Below, piece after piece: positions 49,387 to 63,100 of a stretch of 64,000 nucleotides of DNA (within the stretch, counting starts at the first letter, position 1; each line of letters begins with the position of its first letter). Origin of the DNA: Clusia tigrina (Eukaryota; Arthropoda; Insecta; Diptera; Clusiidae); assembly GCA_920105625.2 (NCBI GenBank), contig OV050031.1, positions 49,866,205 to 49,930,204 on the forward strand, read 5' to 3'. The position numbers and the translations under genes were made by a program. Below the pieces are notes generated by a model. The model searched no databases and was not told where the DNA came from. It saw nothing but the letters and a program-made list of their open reading frames with translations.

Positions 49387-52300
49387 TCGGTATAACAGTG
49401 CTACCCTTGAGCAAAAAATGAAACACTGATGCAACTTCAAAATTCACTAACTTTTATAATGTGCGTAATAAAACTATAAAAATTTGCAACATTGAAATGC
49501 TGTAACTTTTTACTAGTGCATCATAAGACCTGGAAAATTTGTGACAATAATGTACTATTTTGAATTTGAAATATCGGTATAACAGTGCTACTTTGAGTAA
49601 ACAGTGAAACACTGATGCAACTTCAAAATTCACTAACTTTTCTACTGTGCGTTATATAAATATCAAAGTTTGCAACATTGAAATGCTGTAACTTTTTACT
49701 TGTGGGTCATAAAACCTTGAAAATTTGTGATAATTATGCACTATTGTCAATTTGAAATTTCGATTTAACAGTGCTACCTTTGAGTAAAGAATGAAACACT
49801 GTTGCAACTTCAAAATTGACTAATTTATATACTGTATGTAATACAACTATCAAAGTTTGCAACATTGAAATGCTGTAACTTTTTACTGGTGCGTCATAAA
49901 ACCTCGAAATTTTGTGACAATAAAGTACTATTATCCATTTGAAATATCGGTATAACACTGCTAACCTTGAGTAAAAAATGAAACACTGATGCAACTTCAA
50001 AATTCACTAACTTTTATACTGTGCGTAATATAACTATCAAAGTTTGCAACATTGAACTGCTGAAACTTTTTATTGGTACGTCATAAGACCTTGAAATTTT
50101 GTGAAAATAATGTACTATTGTCATTTGAAATACCGGTATAACAGTGCTAACCTTGAGGAAAAAATGAAATACTGATCCAACTTCAAAATACACTAACTTT
50201 TATACTGCGCGTAATATAACTATCAAAGTTTGCAACATTGAAATGCTGTAACTTTTTATTGGTGCGTCATAAAATCTCGAAATTTTGTCACAATAAAGTA
50301 CTATTATCCATTTGAAATATCGGTATAACACTGCTAACCTTGAGTAAAAAATGAAACACTGATGCAACTTCAAAATTCACTAACTTTTATACTGTGCGTA
50401 ATATAACTATCAAAGTTTGCAACATTGAACTGCTGTAACTTTTTATTGGTACGTCATAAGACCTTGAAATTTTGTGAAAATAATGTACTATTGTCATTTG
50501 ATATATCGGTATAACAGTGCTAACCTTGAGGAAAAAATGAAACACTGATGCAACTTCAAAATTCACTAACTTTTATACTGTGCGTAATATAACTATCTAT
50601 GCTGTAACTTGTTACTGGAGCGTCATAAGACCTTGAAATTTTGTGACAATAATGTACTAATGTCAATTTTAAATTTCGATTTAACAGTGCTACCTTTGAG
50701 TAAAGAATGAAACACTGTTGCAACTTCAAAATTGACTAATTTATATAATGTATCTAATACAACTATCAAAGTTTGCAATATTGAAATGCTCTAACTTTTT
50801 ACTGGTGCGTCAAATAACCTCGAAATTTTGTGACAATATTGTACTATTGTCAATATTAAAAATCGGTATAACAGTGCTACCTTTGAATAAAAAATGAAAC
50901 ACTGACGCAACTTCAAAATTCACTAACTTTTATACTGAGCGTAATATAATTATCAAAGTTTGCAACATTGAAATGCTGTAACTTTTTATTGGAGCGTCAT
51001 AAGACCTTGAAATTTTGTGACAATAATGTACTATTGTTATTTGAAATAGAGGTATAACAGTCCTAACCTTGATTAAAAAATGAAACACTGATGCAACTTC
51101 AAAATTCACAAACTTTTATACTGTGCGTAATATAACTATCAAAGTTTGCTACATTGAACTGCTGTAACTTTTTATTGGTGCGTCATAAGACCTTGAAATT
51201 TTGTGAAAATAATGTACTATTGTCAATTTGAAATATGGGTATAACAGTGCTACCTTTGGGTAAAAAATGAAACACTGATGCAACTTCAAAATTCACTAAC
51301 TTTTATACTGTGCGTAATATAACTATCAAAGTTTGCAACATTGAACTGCTGAAACTTTTTATTGGTACGTCATAAGACCTTGAAATTTTGTGAAAATAAT
51401 GTACTATTATCATTTAAAATATCGGTATAACAGTGCTAACCTTGAGGAAAAAATGAAACACTGATCCAACTTCAAAATTCACAAACTTTTATACTGTGCG
51501 TAATATAACTATCAAAGCTTGCAACATTGAAATGCTGTAACTTTTTACTGGAGCGTCATAAGAACTTGAAAGCTTGTGACAATAATGTACAATTGTCAAT
51601 TTGAAATAGCGGTATAACAGTGCTACCCTTGAGCAAAAAATGAAACACTGATGCAACTTCAAAATTCACTAACTTTTATACTGTGCATAATATAACTATC
51701 AAACTTTGCAACATTGAAATTCTGTAACTTTTTACTGGTGGGTCATAAAATTTCGAAATTTTGTGACAGTAGAGTAATATTGTCAATTTGAAATATCGGT
51801 ATAACACTGCTACACTTGAGTAAAAAATGAAAAACTGATGCAACTTCAAAATTCACTAACTTATATACTGTATGTAATACAACTATCAAAGTTTGCAATA
51901 TTGAAATGCTGTAACTTTTTACTGGTGCGTCATAAAACCTCGAAATTTCGTGACAATAAAGTCCTATTTTCAATTTGAAATATCGGTATAACAGTGCTAC
52001 CTTTGGGTGAAAAATGAAACACTGATGCAACTTCAAATTTCACTAACTTTTATACTGTGCGTAATATAACAATCAAAGTTTGCAACATTGAACTGCTGTA
52101 ACTTTTTATTGGTATGTCATAAGACCTTGATATTTTGTGAGAATAATGTACTATTGTCATTTGAAATATCGGTATAACAGTGCTAACCTTGAGGAAAAAA
52201 TGAAACACTGATGCAACTTCAAAATTCACTAACTTTTATACTGTGCGTAATATAACTATCAAAGTTTGCAACATTGAAATGCTGTAACTTTTTACTGGAG

Positions 52301-53745
52301 CGTCATAAGACCTTGAAATTTTGTGACAATATTGTACTATTGTCAATATTAAAAATCGGTATAACAGTGCTACCTTTGAATAAAAAATGAAACACTAACG
52401 CAACTTCAAAATTCACTAACTTTTATACTGAGCGTAATATAATTATCAAAGTTTGCAACATTGAAATGCTGTCACTTTTTACTGGAGCGTCATATGACCT
52501 TGAAATTTTGTGACAATAATTTACTATTGTCATTTGAAATAGCGGTATAACAGTCCTAACCTTGATTAAAAAATGAAACACTGATGCAACTTCAAAATTC
52601 ACTAACTTTTATACTGTGCGTAATATAACTATCAAAGTTTGCTACATTGAACTGCTGTAACTTTTTATTGGTGCATCATAAGACCTTGAAATTTTGTGAA
52701 AATAATGTACTATTGTCATTTGAAATATCGGTATAACAGTGCTAACCTTGAGGAAAAAATGAAACACTGATCCAACTTCAAAATTCACTAACTTTTATAC
52801 TGTGCGTAATATAACTATCAAAGTTTGCAACATTGAACTGCTGTAACTTTTTATTGGTACGTCATAAGACCTTCAAATTTTGTGAAAATAATGTATTATT
52901 GTCATTTGAAATATCAGTATAACACTGCTAACCTTGAGTAAAAAATGAAACACTGATGCAACTTCAAAATTCACTAACTTTTATACTCTGCGTAATATAA
53001 CTATCAAAGCTTGCAATATTGAAATGCTGTAACTTTTTACTGGAGCATCATAAAACCTCGAAATTTCGTGACAATAAAGTACTATTGTCAATTTGAAATA
53101 TCGGTATAACAGTGCTACCTTTGAGTAAAAAATGAAACACTGATGCAACTTCAAATTCACTAACTTTTATACTGTGCGAAATATAACTATCAAAGTTTGC
53201 AACATTGAAATGCTGTAACTTTTTACTGGTGCGTCATAAAACCTCGAAATTTCGTGACAATAAAGTACTATTTTCAATTTGAAATATCGGTATAACAGTG
53301 CTACCTTTGGGTAAAAAATGAAACACTGATGCAACTTCAAATTTCACTAACTTTTATACTGTGCGTAATATAACCATGAAAGTTTGCTATATTGAACTGC
53401 TGTAACTTTTTATTGGTGCGTCATAAGACCTTGAAATTTTGTGAAAATAATGTACTATTGTCAATTTGAAATATCGGTATAACAGTGCTACCTTTGGGTA
53501 AAAAATGAAACACTGATGCAACTTCAAAATTCACTAACTTTTATACTCTGCGTAATATAACTATCAAAGCTTGCAATATTGAAATGCTGTAACTTTTTAC
53601 TGGAGCATCATAAAACCTCGAAATTTCGTGACAATAAAGTACTATTGTCAATTTGAAATATCGGTATAACAGTGCTACCTTTGAGTAAAAAATGAAACAC
53701 TGATGCAACTTCAAATTCACTAACTTTTATACTGTGCGTAATATA
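49386..53745. repeat. Duplicated 4.35-kb satellite segment, copy 2
   Basis: It matches about 15200-19560 at an offset of 34,186 bp with few differences, for example GAAAGCTTGTG near 51568 for GAAATCTTGTG. Over the last kilobase this copy looks like ordinary core monomers where copy 1 has private changes. After about 53745 a one-base offset appears and the match ends. Confidence 0.9.
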
Positions 53746-56700
53746 ACTATCAAAGTTTGCAACATTGAACTGCTGTAACTTTTTATTGGTGCATCATAAG
53801 ACCTTGAAATTTTGTGAAAATAATGTACTATTGTCATTTGAAATATCGGTATAACAGTGCTAACCTTGAGGAAAAAATGAAACACTGATCCAACTTCAAA
53901 ATTCACTAACTTTTATACTGTGCGTAATATAACTATCAAAGTTTGCAACATTGAACTGCTGTAACTTTTTATTGGTACGTCATAAGACCTTCAAATTTTG
54001 TGAAAATAATGTATTATTGTCATTTGAAATATCAGTATAACACTGCTAACCTTGAGTAAAAAATGAAACACTGATGCAACTTCAAAATTCACTAACTTTT
54101 ATACTCTGCGTAATATAACTATCAAAGCTTGCAATATTGAAATGCTGTAACTTTTTACTGGAGCATCATAAAACCTCGAAATTTCGTGACAATAAAGTAC
54201 TATTGTCAATTTGAAATATCGGTATAACAGTGCTACCTTTGAGTAAAAAATGAAACACTGATGCAACTTCAAATTCACTAACTTTTATACTGTGCGTAAT
54301 ATAACAATCAAAGTTTGCAACATTGAACTGCTGTAACTTTTTACTGGTACGTCATAAGACCTTGAAATTTTGTGAGAATAATGTACTATTGTCATTTGAA
54401 ATATCGGTATAACAGTGCTAACCTTGATTAAAAAATGAAACACTGATGCAACATCAAAATTCACTAACTTTTATACTGGCGTAATATAACTATCAAAGTT
54501 TGCAACATTGAACTGCTGTAACTTTTTATTGGTGCGTCATAAGACCTTGAAATTTTGTGAAAATAATGTACTATTGTCATTTGAAATATCGGTATAACAG
54601 TGCTAACCTTGAGGAAAAAATGAAACACTGATCCAACTTCAAAATTCACTAACTTTTATACTGTGCGTAATATAACTATCAAAGTTTGCTACATTGAACT
54701 GCTGTAACTTTTTATTGGTGCGTCATAAGACCTTGAAATTTTGTGAAAATAATGTACTATTGTCATTTGAAATATCGGTATAACAGTGCTAACCTTGAGG
54801 AAAAAATGAAACACTGATCCAACTTCAAAATTCACTAACTATTATACTGTGCGTAATAAATACTGGTGCGTCATAAAACCTCGAAATTTTGTGACAATAA
54901 AGTAGTATTATCCATTTCAAAAATCGGTATAATACTGCTAACCTTGAGTAAAAAATGAAACACTGATGCAACTTCAAAATTCATTAACTTTTATACTGTG
55001 CGTAATATAACTATCAAAGTTTGCAACATTGAACTGCTGTAACTTTTTATTGGTACGTCATAAGACCTTGAAATTTTGTGAAAATAATGTATTATTGTCA
55101 TTTGAAATATCAGTATAACACTGCTAACCTTGAGTAAAAAATGAAACACTGATGCATCTTCAAAATTCACTAACTTTTATACTGTGCGTAATATAACTAT
55201 CAAAGTTTGCAACATTGAACTGCTGTAACTTTTTATTGGTACGCCATAATACCTTGAAATTTTGTGAAAATAATGTACTATTGTCATTTGAAATATCGGT
55301 ATAACAGTGCTAACCTTGAGGAAAAAATGAAACACTGATGCAACTTCAAAATTCACTAACTTTTATACTGAGCGTAATATAACTATCAAAGTTTGCAACA
55401 TTCAACTGATGTAACTTTTTACTGGTACGTCATAAGACCTTGAAATTTTGTGAAAATAATGTACTATTGTCATTTGAAATATCGGTATAACAGTGCTAAC
55501 CTTGAGGAATAAATGAAACACTGATGCAACTTCAAAATTCACTAACTTTTATACTGTGCGTAATATGACTATCAAAGTTTGCAAATTGAAATGCTGTAAC
55601 TTTATACTGGAGCGTCATAAGACCTTGAAATTTTCTGACAATAATGTACTATTGTCATTTGAAATATCAGTATAACACTGCTAACCTTGAGTAAAAAATG
55701 AAACACTGATGCAACTTCAAAATTCACTAACTTTTATACTGTGCGTAATATAACTATCAAAGTTTGGAACATTGAAATGCTGTACCTTTTTATTGGAGTG
55801 TCATAAGAACTTGAAATTTTGTGACAGTAATGTTCTATTGCCAATTTGAAATATCGGTGTAACAGTGCTACCTTTGAGTAAAAAATGAAACACTGATCCA
55901 ACTTCAAAATTCACTAACTTTTATACTGTGCGAAATATAACTATCAAAGTTTGCAACATTGAAATGCTGTAACTTTTTACTGGTGCGTCATAAAACCTCG
56001 AAATTTCGTGACAATAAAGTACTATTTTCAATTTGAAATATCGGTATAACAGTGCTACCTTTGGGTAAAAAATGAAACACTGATGCAACTTCAAATTTCA
56101 CTAACTTTTATACTGTGCGTAATATAACCATGAAAGTTTGCTATATTGAACTGCTGTAACTTTTTATTGGTGCGTCATAAGACCTTGAAATTTTGTGAAA
56201 ATAATGTACTATTGTCAATTTGAAATATCGGTATAACAGTGCTACCTTTGGGTAAAAAATGAAACACTGATGCAACTTCAAAATTCACTAACTTTTATAC
56301 TCTGCGTAATATAACTATCAAAGCTTGCAATATTGAAATGCTGTAACTTTTTACTGGAGCATCATAAAACCTCGAAATTTCGTGACAATAAAGTACTATT
56401 GTCAATTTGAAATATCGGTATAACAGTGCTACCTTTGAGTAAAAAATGAAACACTGATGCAACTTCAAATTCACTAACTTTTATACTGTGCGTAATATAA
56501 CAATCAAAGTTTGCAACATTGAACTGCTGTAACTTTTTATTGGTACGTCATAAGACCTTGAAATTTTGTGAGAATAATGTACTATTGTCATTTGAAATAT
56601 CGGTATAACAGTGCTAACTTGAGGAAAAAATGAAAAACTGATGCAACTTCAAAATTCACTAACTTTTATACTGTGCGTAATATAACTATCAAAGTTTGCA

Positions 56701-57115
56701 ACATTGAAATGCTGTAACTTTTTCCTGGAGCGTCATAAGACCTTGAAATTTTGTGACAATATTGTACTATTGTCAATATTAAAAATCGGTATAACAGTGC
56801 TACCTTTGAATAAAAAATGAAACACTAATGCAACTTCAAAGTTCACTAACTTTTATACTGAGCGTAATATAATTATCAAAATTCACAACATTGAAATGCT
56901 GTCACTTTTTACTGGAGCGTCATAACACCTTGAAATTTTGTGACAATAATTTACTATTGTCATTTGAAATAGCGGTATAACAGTCCTAACCTTGAGTAAA
57001 AAATGAAACACTGATGCAACTTCAAAATTCACTAACTTTTATACTGTGCGTAATATAACTATCAAAGTTTGCTACATTGAACTGCTGTAACTTTTTATTG
57101 GTGCGTCATAAGACC
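53745..57115. repeat. Core-like monomers, then copy 2 of the 46-48.8 kb segment
   Basis: The stretch up to about 54860 resembles the HOR core, with A, D, E and F-like monomers. From about 54100 onward it tracks 45770-48790 at an offset of 8,330, falling to about 8,328 after small deletions near 55584. The shared truncated monomer (54851) and CTAACTTGAGGAAA confirm the relationship. Confidence 0.87.
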
Positions 57116-60100
57116 TTGAAATTTTGTGAAAATAATGTACTATTGTCATTTGAAATATCGGTATAACAGTGCTAACCTTGAGGAAAAAATGAAACACTGA
57201 TCCAACGTCAAAATTCACTAACTTTTATACTGTGCGTAATAAATACAGGTGCGTCATAAAACCTCGAAATATTGTGACACTAAAGTAGTATTATCCATTT
57301 GAAATATCGGTATAACACTGCTAACCTTGAGTAAAAAATGAAACACTGATGCAACTTCAAAATTCACTAACGTTTATACTGTGCGTAATATAACTATCAA
57401 AGTTTGAAACATTGCAATGCTGTACCTTTTTATTGGAGTGTCATAAGAACTTGAAATTTTGTGACAGTAATGTTCTATTGCCAATTTGAAATATCGGTGT
57501 AACAGTGCTACCTTTGAGTAAAAAATGAAACACTGATCCAACTTCAAAATTCACTAACTTTTATACTGTGCGAAATATAACTATCAAAGTTTGCAACATT
57601 GAAATACTGTAACTTTTTACTGGTGCGTCATAAAACATCGAAATTTTGTGACAATAAAGTACTATTGTCAATTTGAGATATCGGTATAACAGTGCTACTT
57701 TTGAGCAAAAAATGAAACACTGATGCAACTTCAAAATTCACTAACTGTTATACTGTGCCTAATATAATTATCAAAATTTGCAACATTGAAATGCTGTAAC
57801 TTTTTACTAGTGCATCATAAGACCTTGAAAATTTGTGACAATAATGTACTATTTTCAATTTGAAATATCGGTATAACAGTACTACTTTGAGTAAACAGTG
57901 AAACACTGATGCAACTTCAAAATTCACTAACTTTTCTACTGTGCGTAATATAACTATCAAAGTTTGCAACATTGAAATGCTGTAACTTTTTACTGGAGCG
58001 TCATAAGACCTTGAAATTTTGTGACAGTAATGTTCTATTGCCAATTTGAAATATCGGTATAACAGTACTACTTTGAGTAAAAAATGAAACACTGATGCAA
58101 CTTCAAAATTCACTAACTTTTATACTGTGCGTAATATAACTATCAAAGTTTCCAACATTGAAATGCTGTAACTTATTACTAATGCGTCTTAAAACCTCGA
58201 AATTTTGTGACAATAAAATTCTATTGTCAGTTTGAAACATCGGTAAAAGAGTGCTACCCTTGAGTAAAAATCAAACACCGATGCAACTACAAAATTCACT
58301 AACTTTTATACTGTGAGTAATATAACTATAAAAGTTTGCAACATTGAAATGCTGTAACTTTTTACTGGAGCGTCATAAGACCTTGAAATTTTGTGAAAAT
58401 AATGTACTATTGTCATTTGAAATATCGGTATAACAGTTCTAACCTTGAGGAAAAAATAAAACACTGATGCAACTTCAAAATTCACTAACGTTTATACTGT
58501 GCGAAATATAACTATAAAACTTTGCAACATTGAAATTCTGTAACTTTTTACTGGTGGGTCATAAAACTTCGAAATTTCGTGACAATAAAGTACTATTGTC
58601 AATTTGAAATATCGGTATAACAGTGCTACCTTTGAGTAAAAAATGAAACTCTGATGCAACTTCAAAGTTCACTAACTTTTATACTGTGCGTAATATAACT
58701 ATCAAAGTTTGCAACATTGAAATGCTGTAACTTTTTACTGGTGCGTCAGAAAACCTCGAAATTTTGTGACAATAAAGTACTATTATCCATTTGAAATATC
58801 GGTATAACACTGCTAACCTTGAGTAAAAAATGAAACACTGATGCATCTTCAAAATTCACTAACTTTTATACTGTGCGTAATATAACTATCAAAGTTTGCA
58901 ACATTGAATTGCTGTAACTTTTTATTGGTACGTCATAATACCTTGAAATTTTTTGAAAATAATGTACTATTGTCATTTGAAATATCGGTATAACAGTGCT
59001 AACCTTGAGGAAAAAATGAAACACTTATGCAACTTCAAAATTCACTAACTTTTATACTGTGCGTAATATAACTATCAAAGTTTGCAACATTCTACTGATG
59101 TAACTTTTTATTGGTACGTCATAAGACCTTGAAATTTTGTGAAAATAATGTACTATTGTCATTTGAAATATCGGTATAACAGTGCTAACCTTGAGGAATA
59201 AATGAAACACTGAAGCACTTTCAAAATTCACTAACTTTTATACTGTGCGTAATATGACTATCAAAGTTTGCAACATTAAAATGCTGTAACTTTTTAGTGG
59301 AGCGTCATAAGACCTTGAAATTTTCTGACAATAATGCACTATTGTCATTTGAAATATCAGTATAACACTGCTAACCTTGAGTAAAAAATGAAACACTGAT
59401 GCAACTTCAAAATTCACTAACTTTTATACTGTGCGTAATATAACTATCAAAGTTTGCTACATTGAACTGCTGTAACTTTTTACTGGAGCGTCATAAGACC
59501 ATGAAATTTTGTGACAATAATGTACTATTGTCATTTGAAATAGCGGTATAACAGTCCTACCCTTGATTAAAAAATGAAACACTGATGCAACTTCAAAATT
59601 CAATAACTTTTATACTGTGCGTAATATAACTATCAAAATTTGCAACATTGAACTGCTGTAACTTTTTATTGGTACGTCATAAGACCTTGAAATTTTGTGA
59701 AAATAATGTACTATTGTCATTTGAAATATCGGTATAACAGTGCTAACCTTGAGGAAAAAATGAAATACTGATCCAACTTCAAAATTCACTAACTTTTATA
59801 CTGCGCGTAATATAACTATCAAAGTTTGCATAATTGAAATGCTGTAACTTTTTACTGGAGCGTCATAAGACCTTGAAATTTTGTGACCGTAATGTACTAT
59901 TGTCATTTGAAATAGCGGTATAACAGCCCTAACCTTGATTAAAAACTGAAACACTGATGCAACTTCAAAATTCACTAACTTTTATACTGTGCGTAATATA
60001 ACTATCAAAGTTTTCAACATTGAAATGCTGTAACTTTTTACTGGAGCGTCATAAGACCTTGAAATTTTGTGATCGTAATGTACTATTGTCATTTGAAATA

Positions 60101-63100
60101 TCTGTATAACACTGCTAACCTTGAGTAAAAAATGAAACACTAATGCAACTTCAAAATTCAATAACTTTTATACTGTGCGTAATATAACTATCAAAATTTG
60201 CAACATTGAACTGCTGTCACTTTTTACTGGAGCGTCATAAGACCTTGAAATTTTGTGACAATAATGTACTATTGTCATTTGAAATAGCGGTATAACAGTC
60301 CTACCCTTGATTAAAAAATGAAACACTGATGCAACTTCAAAATTCAATAACTTTTATACTGTGCGTAATATAACTATCAAAATTTGCAACATTGAACTGC
60401 TGTAACTTTTTGTTGGTACGTCATAAGACCTTGAAATTTTGTGAAAATAATGTACTATTGTCATTTGAAATATAGGTATAACAGTGCTAACCTTGAGGAA
60501 AAAATGAAATACTGATCCAACTTCAAAATTCACTAACTTTTATACTGTGCGTAATATAACTATCAAAGTTTGCAACATTGAAATGCTGTAACTTTTTACT
60601 GGAGCGTCATAAGACCTTGAAATTTTGTGACAATATTGTACTATTGTCAACATTAAAAATCGGTATAACAGTGCTACCTTTGAATAAAAAATGAAACACT
60701 AACGCAACTTCAAAGTTCACTAACTTTTATACTGAACGTAATATAATTATCAAAATTCACAACATTGAAATGCTGTCACTTTTTACTGGAGCGTCATAAC
60801 ACCTTGAAATTTTGTGACAATAATTTACTATTGTCATTTGAAATAGCGGTATAACAGTCCTAACCTTGATTAAAAAATGAAACACTGATGCAACTTCAAA
60901 ATTCACTAACTTTTATACTGTGCGTAATATAACTATCAAAGTTTGCTACATTGAACTGCTGTAACTTTTTATTGGTGCATCATAAGACCTTGAAATTTTG
61001 TGAAAATAATGTACTATTGTCATTTGAAATATCGGTATAACAGTGCTAACCTTGAGGAAAAAATGAAACACTGATCCAACTTCAAAATTCACTAACTTTT
61101 ATACTGTGCGTAATATAACTATCAAAGCTTGCAATATTGAAATGCTGTAACTTTTTACTGGAGCATCATAAAACCTCGAAATTTCGTGACAATAAAGTAC
61201 TATTGTCAATTTGAAACATCGGTATAACAGTGCTACCTTTGAGTAAAAAATGAAACACTGATGCAACTTCAAATTCACTAACTTTTATACTGTGTGTAAT
61301 ATAACAATCAAAGTTTGCAACATTGAACTGCTGTAACTTTTTACTGGTACGTCATAAGACCTTGAAATTTTGTGAGAAAATGTACTATTGTCATTTGAAA
61401 TATCGGTATAACAGTGCTAACCTTGATTAAAAAATGAAACACTGATGCAACTTCAAAATTCACTAACTTTTATACTGTGCGTAATATAACTATCAAAGTT
61501 TGCAACATTGAACTGCTGTAACTTTTTATTGGTGCGTCATAAGACCTTGAAATTTTGTGAAAATAATGTACTATTGTCATTTGAAATATCGGTATAACAG
61601 TGCTAACCTTGAGGAAAAATGAAACACTGATCCAACTTCAAAATTCACTAACTTTTATACTGTGCGTAATATAACTATCAAAGTTTGCTACATTGAACTG
61701 CTGTAACTTTTTATTGGTGCGTCATAAGACCTTGAAATTTTGTGAAAATAATGTACTATTGTCATTTGAAATATCGGTATAACAGTGCTAACCTTGAGGA
61801 AAAAATGAAACACTGATCCAACTTCAAAATTCACTAACTTTTATACTGTGCGTAATAAATACTGGTGCGTCATAAAACCTCGAAATTTTGTGACAATAAA
61901 GTAGTATTATCCATTTGAAATATCGGTATAATACTGCTAACCTTGAGTAAAAAATGAAACACTGATGCAACTTCAAAATTCACTAACTTTTATACTGTGC
62001 GTAATATAACTATCAAAGTTTGCAACATTGAACTGCTGTAACTTTTTATTGGTACGTCATAAGACCTTGAAATTTTGTGAAAATAATGTATTATTGTCAT
62101 TTGAAATATCAGTATAACACTGCTAACCTTGAGTAAAAAATGAAACAGTGATGCATCTTCAAAATTCACTAACTTTTATACTGTGCGTAATATAACTATC
62201 AAAGTTTGCAACATTGAATTGCTGTAACTTTTTATTGGTACGTCATAATACCTTGAAATTTTTTGAAAAGAATGTACTATTGTCATTTGAAATATCGGTA
62301 TAACAGTGCTAACCTTGAGGAAAAAATGAAACACTTATGCAACTTCAAAATTCACTAACTTTTATACTGTGCGTAATATAACTATCAAAGTTTGCAACAT
62401 TCTACTGATGTAACTTTTTATTGGTACGTCATAAGACCTTGAAATTTTGTGAAAATAATGTACTATTGTCATTTGAAATATCGGTATAACAGTGCTAACC
62501 TTGAGGAATAAATGAAACACTGAAGCACTTTCAAAATTCACTAACTTTTATACTGTGCGTAATATGACTATCAAAGTTTGCAACATTAAAATGCTGTAAC
62601 TTTTTACTGGAGCGTCATAAGACCTTGAAATTTTCTGACAATAATGTACTATTGTCATTTGAAATATCAGTATAACACTGCTAACCTTGAGTAAAAAATG
62701 AAACACTGATGCAACTTCAAAATTCACTAACTTTTATACTGTGCGTAATATAACTATCAAAGTTTGCTACATTGAACTGCTGTAACTTTTTACTGGAGCG
62801 TCATAAGACCATGAAATTTTGTGACAATAATGTACTATTGTCATTTGAAATAGCGGTATAACAGTCCTACCCTTGATTAAAAAATGAAACACTGATGCAA
62901 CTTCAAAATTCAATAACTTTTATACTGTGCGTAATATAACTATCAAAATTTGCAACATTGAACTGCTGTAACTTTTTATTGGTACGTCATAAGACCTTGA
63001 AATTTTGTGAAAATAATGTACTATTGTCATTTGAAATATCGGTATAACAGTGCTAACCTTGAGGAAAAAATGAAATACTGATCCAACTTCAAAATTCACT

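Noticed and set aside
49386..53745. A second retrotransposon copy expected with the duplicated flank
   Set aside because: The duplication begins about 170 bp to the right of the insertion, and no LTR or pol sequence is found near 49 kb or elsewhere in the window.
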